A stretch of 64,000 nt of DNA, from positions 124,130 through 188,129 of the forward strand of contig NZ_AQXH01000001.1 of NCBI RefSeq assembly GCF_000375465.1, read 5' to 3'. Below are positions 63,026-64,000 of the stretch, one piece after another. The notes below the pieces were generated by a model. That model ran no database searches and was not told the DNA's origin. It saw only the letters and a program-made list of their open reading frames with translations. The translations under genes were made by a program, and so were the position numbers. Source of the stretch: Balneola vulgaris DSM 17893. Lineage in GTDB: Bacteria; Bacteroidota; Rhodothermia; Balneolales; Balneolaceae. Each line of letters begins with the position of its first letter. The first letter of the stretch is position 1.

Positions 63026-63637
63026 TTAAGGTTGACCTCTATAGTTTCTTCGTTCAACCAACTTCTTGATCTTTTTATTGCCGATCCAAACCTTTTGATT
63101 GGTCTCAACATTCACGAATTCTAAGTTTACCGTATAGAATACTGCAAGAGTACGGTTATCAACAGTTTCATCAACTATAGAATTTATATTGCCAATAAGC
63201 ATAAAGTCGGCACCAAGTTCGCGAGCCATCTTTTTTGTACTCTCGTACGATGCATTGCTTTGTTGATCTAATCGCTCATCTCGAATTTGTTCTCTTTCTT
63301 CAGAGTTTGCTACTACCGATACTTCCCCAGAGTTTACAAAAGCACGTTCCATCTCTTTTGTGAATACCTCTGTATCGATATGCTCCATGCTTTCATTGCG
63401 TACTCTTCCAACTATAACCACTGGAGGCTTTTGATTCGATCTATTGAATCGATTCAACCATGGCTTGCTTAAAGCATCTGCAATCATCTCTTCGGCTACT
63501 AATCGAGCATCAGTGTCGTTCCAACGGCCTGAAAAGTCGGTAGTGGTATCCGTATCGATGCGAGTTATTTTTTGTGAGGGTCGACATCCTATCACTAAAA
63601 AAGCAGTGATAAAACTTAGTATTATATATTTCTTCAT
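63026..63637 (-). CDS. lpoB: LpoB-like penicillin-binding protein activator
   Basis: A 203-residue outer-membrane lipoprotein (signal ends LVIGC, Cys about residue 18). The globular part (about 35-200) has the LpoB pattern: FSGRWNDTDARLVAEEMI, PPVVIVGRVRNESMEHIDTEVF, MARELGADFMLIGNI and VNVETNQKVWIGNKKIKKL. In E. coli LpoB activates the synthase PBP1b from the outer membrane. It probably forms a unit with the COG3014-like gene that begins beyond the window, 27 bases upstream. Confidence 0.85.
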   Translation of the reverse strand: MKKYIILSFITAFLVIGCRPSQKITRIDTDTTTDFSGRWNDTDARLVAEEMIADALSKPWLNRFNRSNQKPPVVIVGRVRNESMEHIDTEVFTKEMERAFVNSGEVSVVANSEEREQIRDERLDQQSNASYESTKKMARELGADFMLIGNINSIVDETVDNRTLAVFYTVNLEFVNVETNQKVWIGNKKIKKLVERRNYRGQP

Positions 63638-63664
63638 AATGGTGTTTGTTTAAAAGTTAAGTTC

Positions 63665-64000
63665 TTAATTCGCGTAAATAGATTCGATCAATTCAAGTTC
63701 AGTAGTAGGGGATACCTTTATGATATATTCATCATAATAAAGTACTCGTCCTCGATGATTCAGGTGTTCTATACGTACTGTATGTTCACCTTCAGGCAGT
63801 TGAATAACTTGTAGCCAAGCTTGGCCCGGCATAGTTTGCCATCCTCTTAAATCGGCTTTCTCACTTACTTCCTGTCCAATAAATCCGAGAAGCGAGATAA
63901 GTTCTCCTAACCACTTTTTTTCTTTCTTAACCACATTCGATACCCATTTAGTACCTGTTGCTTTGGCTAGAGCCCGGGTAAGTGCGCGTGCATATATGAT
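63665..64000 (-). CDS. COG3014-like protein, 5' end outside the window
   Basis: The frame is open from the stop (63665) up to position 64000, so this is the C-terminal part (about 111 residues) of a larger protein. The segment KADLRGWQTMPGQ, followed by LQVIQLPEGEHTVRIEHL, resembles the C-terminus of COG3014-type proteins, whose typical DLRSWRTLP and LPPGEH motifs lie close to LpoB and YcfL genes in Vibrio and others. A GTG at 63934 begins a shorter frame, but the upstream frame is open and is preferred. Likely a lipoprotein acting with LpoB. Confidence 0.6.
   Translation of the reverse strand: MIYARALTRALAKATGTKWVSNVVKKEKKWLGELISLLGFIGQEVSEKADLRGWQTMPGQAWLQVIQLPEGEHTVRIEHLNHRGRVLYYDEYIIKVSPTTELELIESIYAN

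Noticed and set aside
1-64000. Insertion sequences, prophage, CRISPR arrays, toxin-antitoxin pairs or defence islands
   Set aside because: No transposase, integrase, phage structural, Cas or nuclease/antitoxin-like protein was recognised, and no regularly spaced repeats were seen.

Overview
The window is a chromosomal segment of AT-leaning DNA, gene-dense, with no insertion sequence, prophage, CRISPR array or rRNA operon that I could recognise. The gene content suggests a free-living, probably marine, heterotroph of the FCB group (Bacteroidota/Balneolota). The signs are secreted lipoproteins with Bacteroidota-like lipoboxes, a DUF5723-like outer-membrane barrel, a large PKD-repeat surface protein, alanine dehydrogenase, a phytoene synthase-type enzyme, few strong Shine-Dalgarno sequences, and a few TAnnTTTG promoter-like boxes. 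Balneolales is my best guess. This comes from protein resemblance only; no 16S gene is present.

Layout. (1) 138-12585, plus strand, is a long co-directional housekeeping run: glycolysis (pfkA, pgi), a deoxynucleoside kinase, the classical DUF177-rpmF-plsX-fabH-fabD-fabG-acpP-fabF-rnc lipid/ribosome cluster, mgtE, and thyA-folA. (2) 12590-13918, minus, holds three small unrecognised genes (two of them four-helix membrane proteins). A plus-strand secreted beta-lactamase-fold protein at 14212 has lost its catalytic motifs. (3) 15571-18436, minus: trkA-trkH potassium uptake. (4) 18542-27139, minus, is a three-gene unit: a membrane histidine kinase, a periplasmic FecR-domain protein and a 1571-residue PKD-repeat protein. 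(5) 27288-34344: a small winged-helix-like protein, a lipoprotein zinc metalloprotease, alanine dehydrogenase, a LolC/E-type permease and lysyl-tRNA synthetase. (6) 34446-39683, plus: phosphopantetheinyl transferase, a MEMO-like protein with altered metal ligands, a DUF2520 protein, an alkyltransferase-like protein, a thiol-disulfide protein, queD-queE and an SDR.

(7) 39708-48100: an NAPE-PLD-like metallo-hydrolase, proC, then a four-gene minus-strand operon for D-amino-acid handling (DapDH-like dehydrogenase, D-amino acid aminotransferase, lipoprotein D-aminoacylase, SxxK hydrolase). A MocR-type PLP regulator is divergently transcribed from it, with an inverted repeat in the shared promoter region. 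(8) 48115-55301: purC with a LacI-type regulator, phytoene synthase, biotin carboxylase, murQ-plsC-TonB-like, and tRNA-Ser(GGA). (9) 55302-64000: a 360-base spacer, a secreted lipoprotein with a DUF5723-like barrel, a small membrane protein, the pncB-pncA-FAD oxidoreductase unit, lpoB, and the 3' part of a COG3014-like gene running off the right edge.

The two regions I would look at first for new biology are the kinase/FecR/PKD unit (18542-27139) and the MocR-controlled D-amino-acid operon (41862-48100). Both are inferred from gene content and arrangement, not from any search. Several proteins here look like inactivated members of enzyme families (14212 serine hydrolase, 35195 MEMO-like, 36772 alkyltransferase-like).
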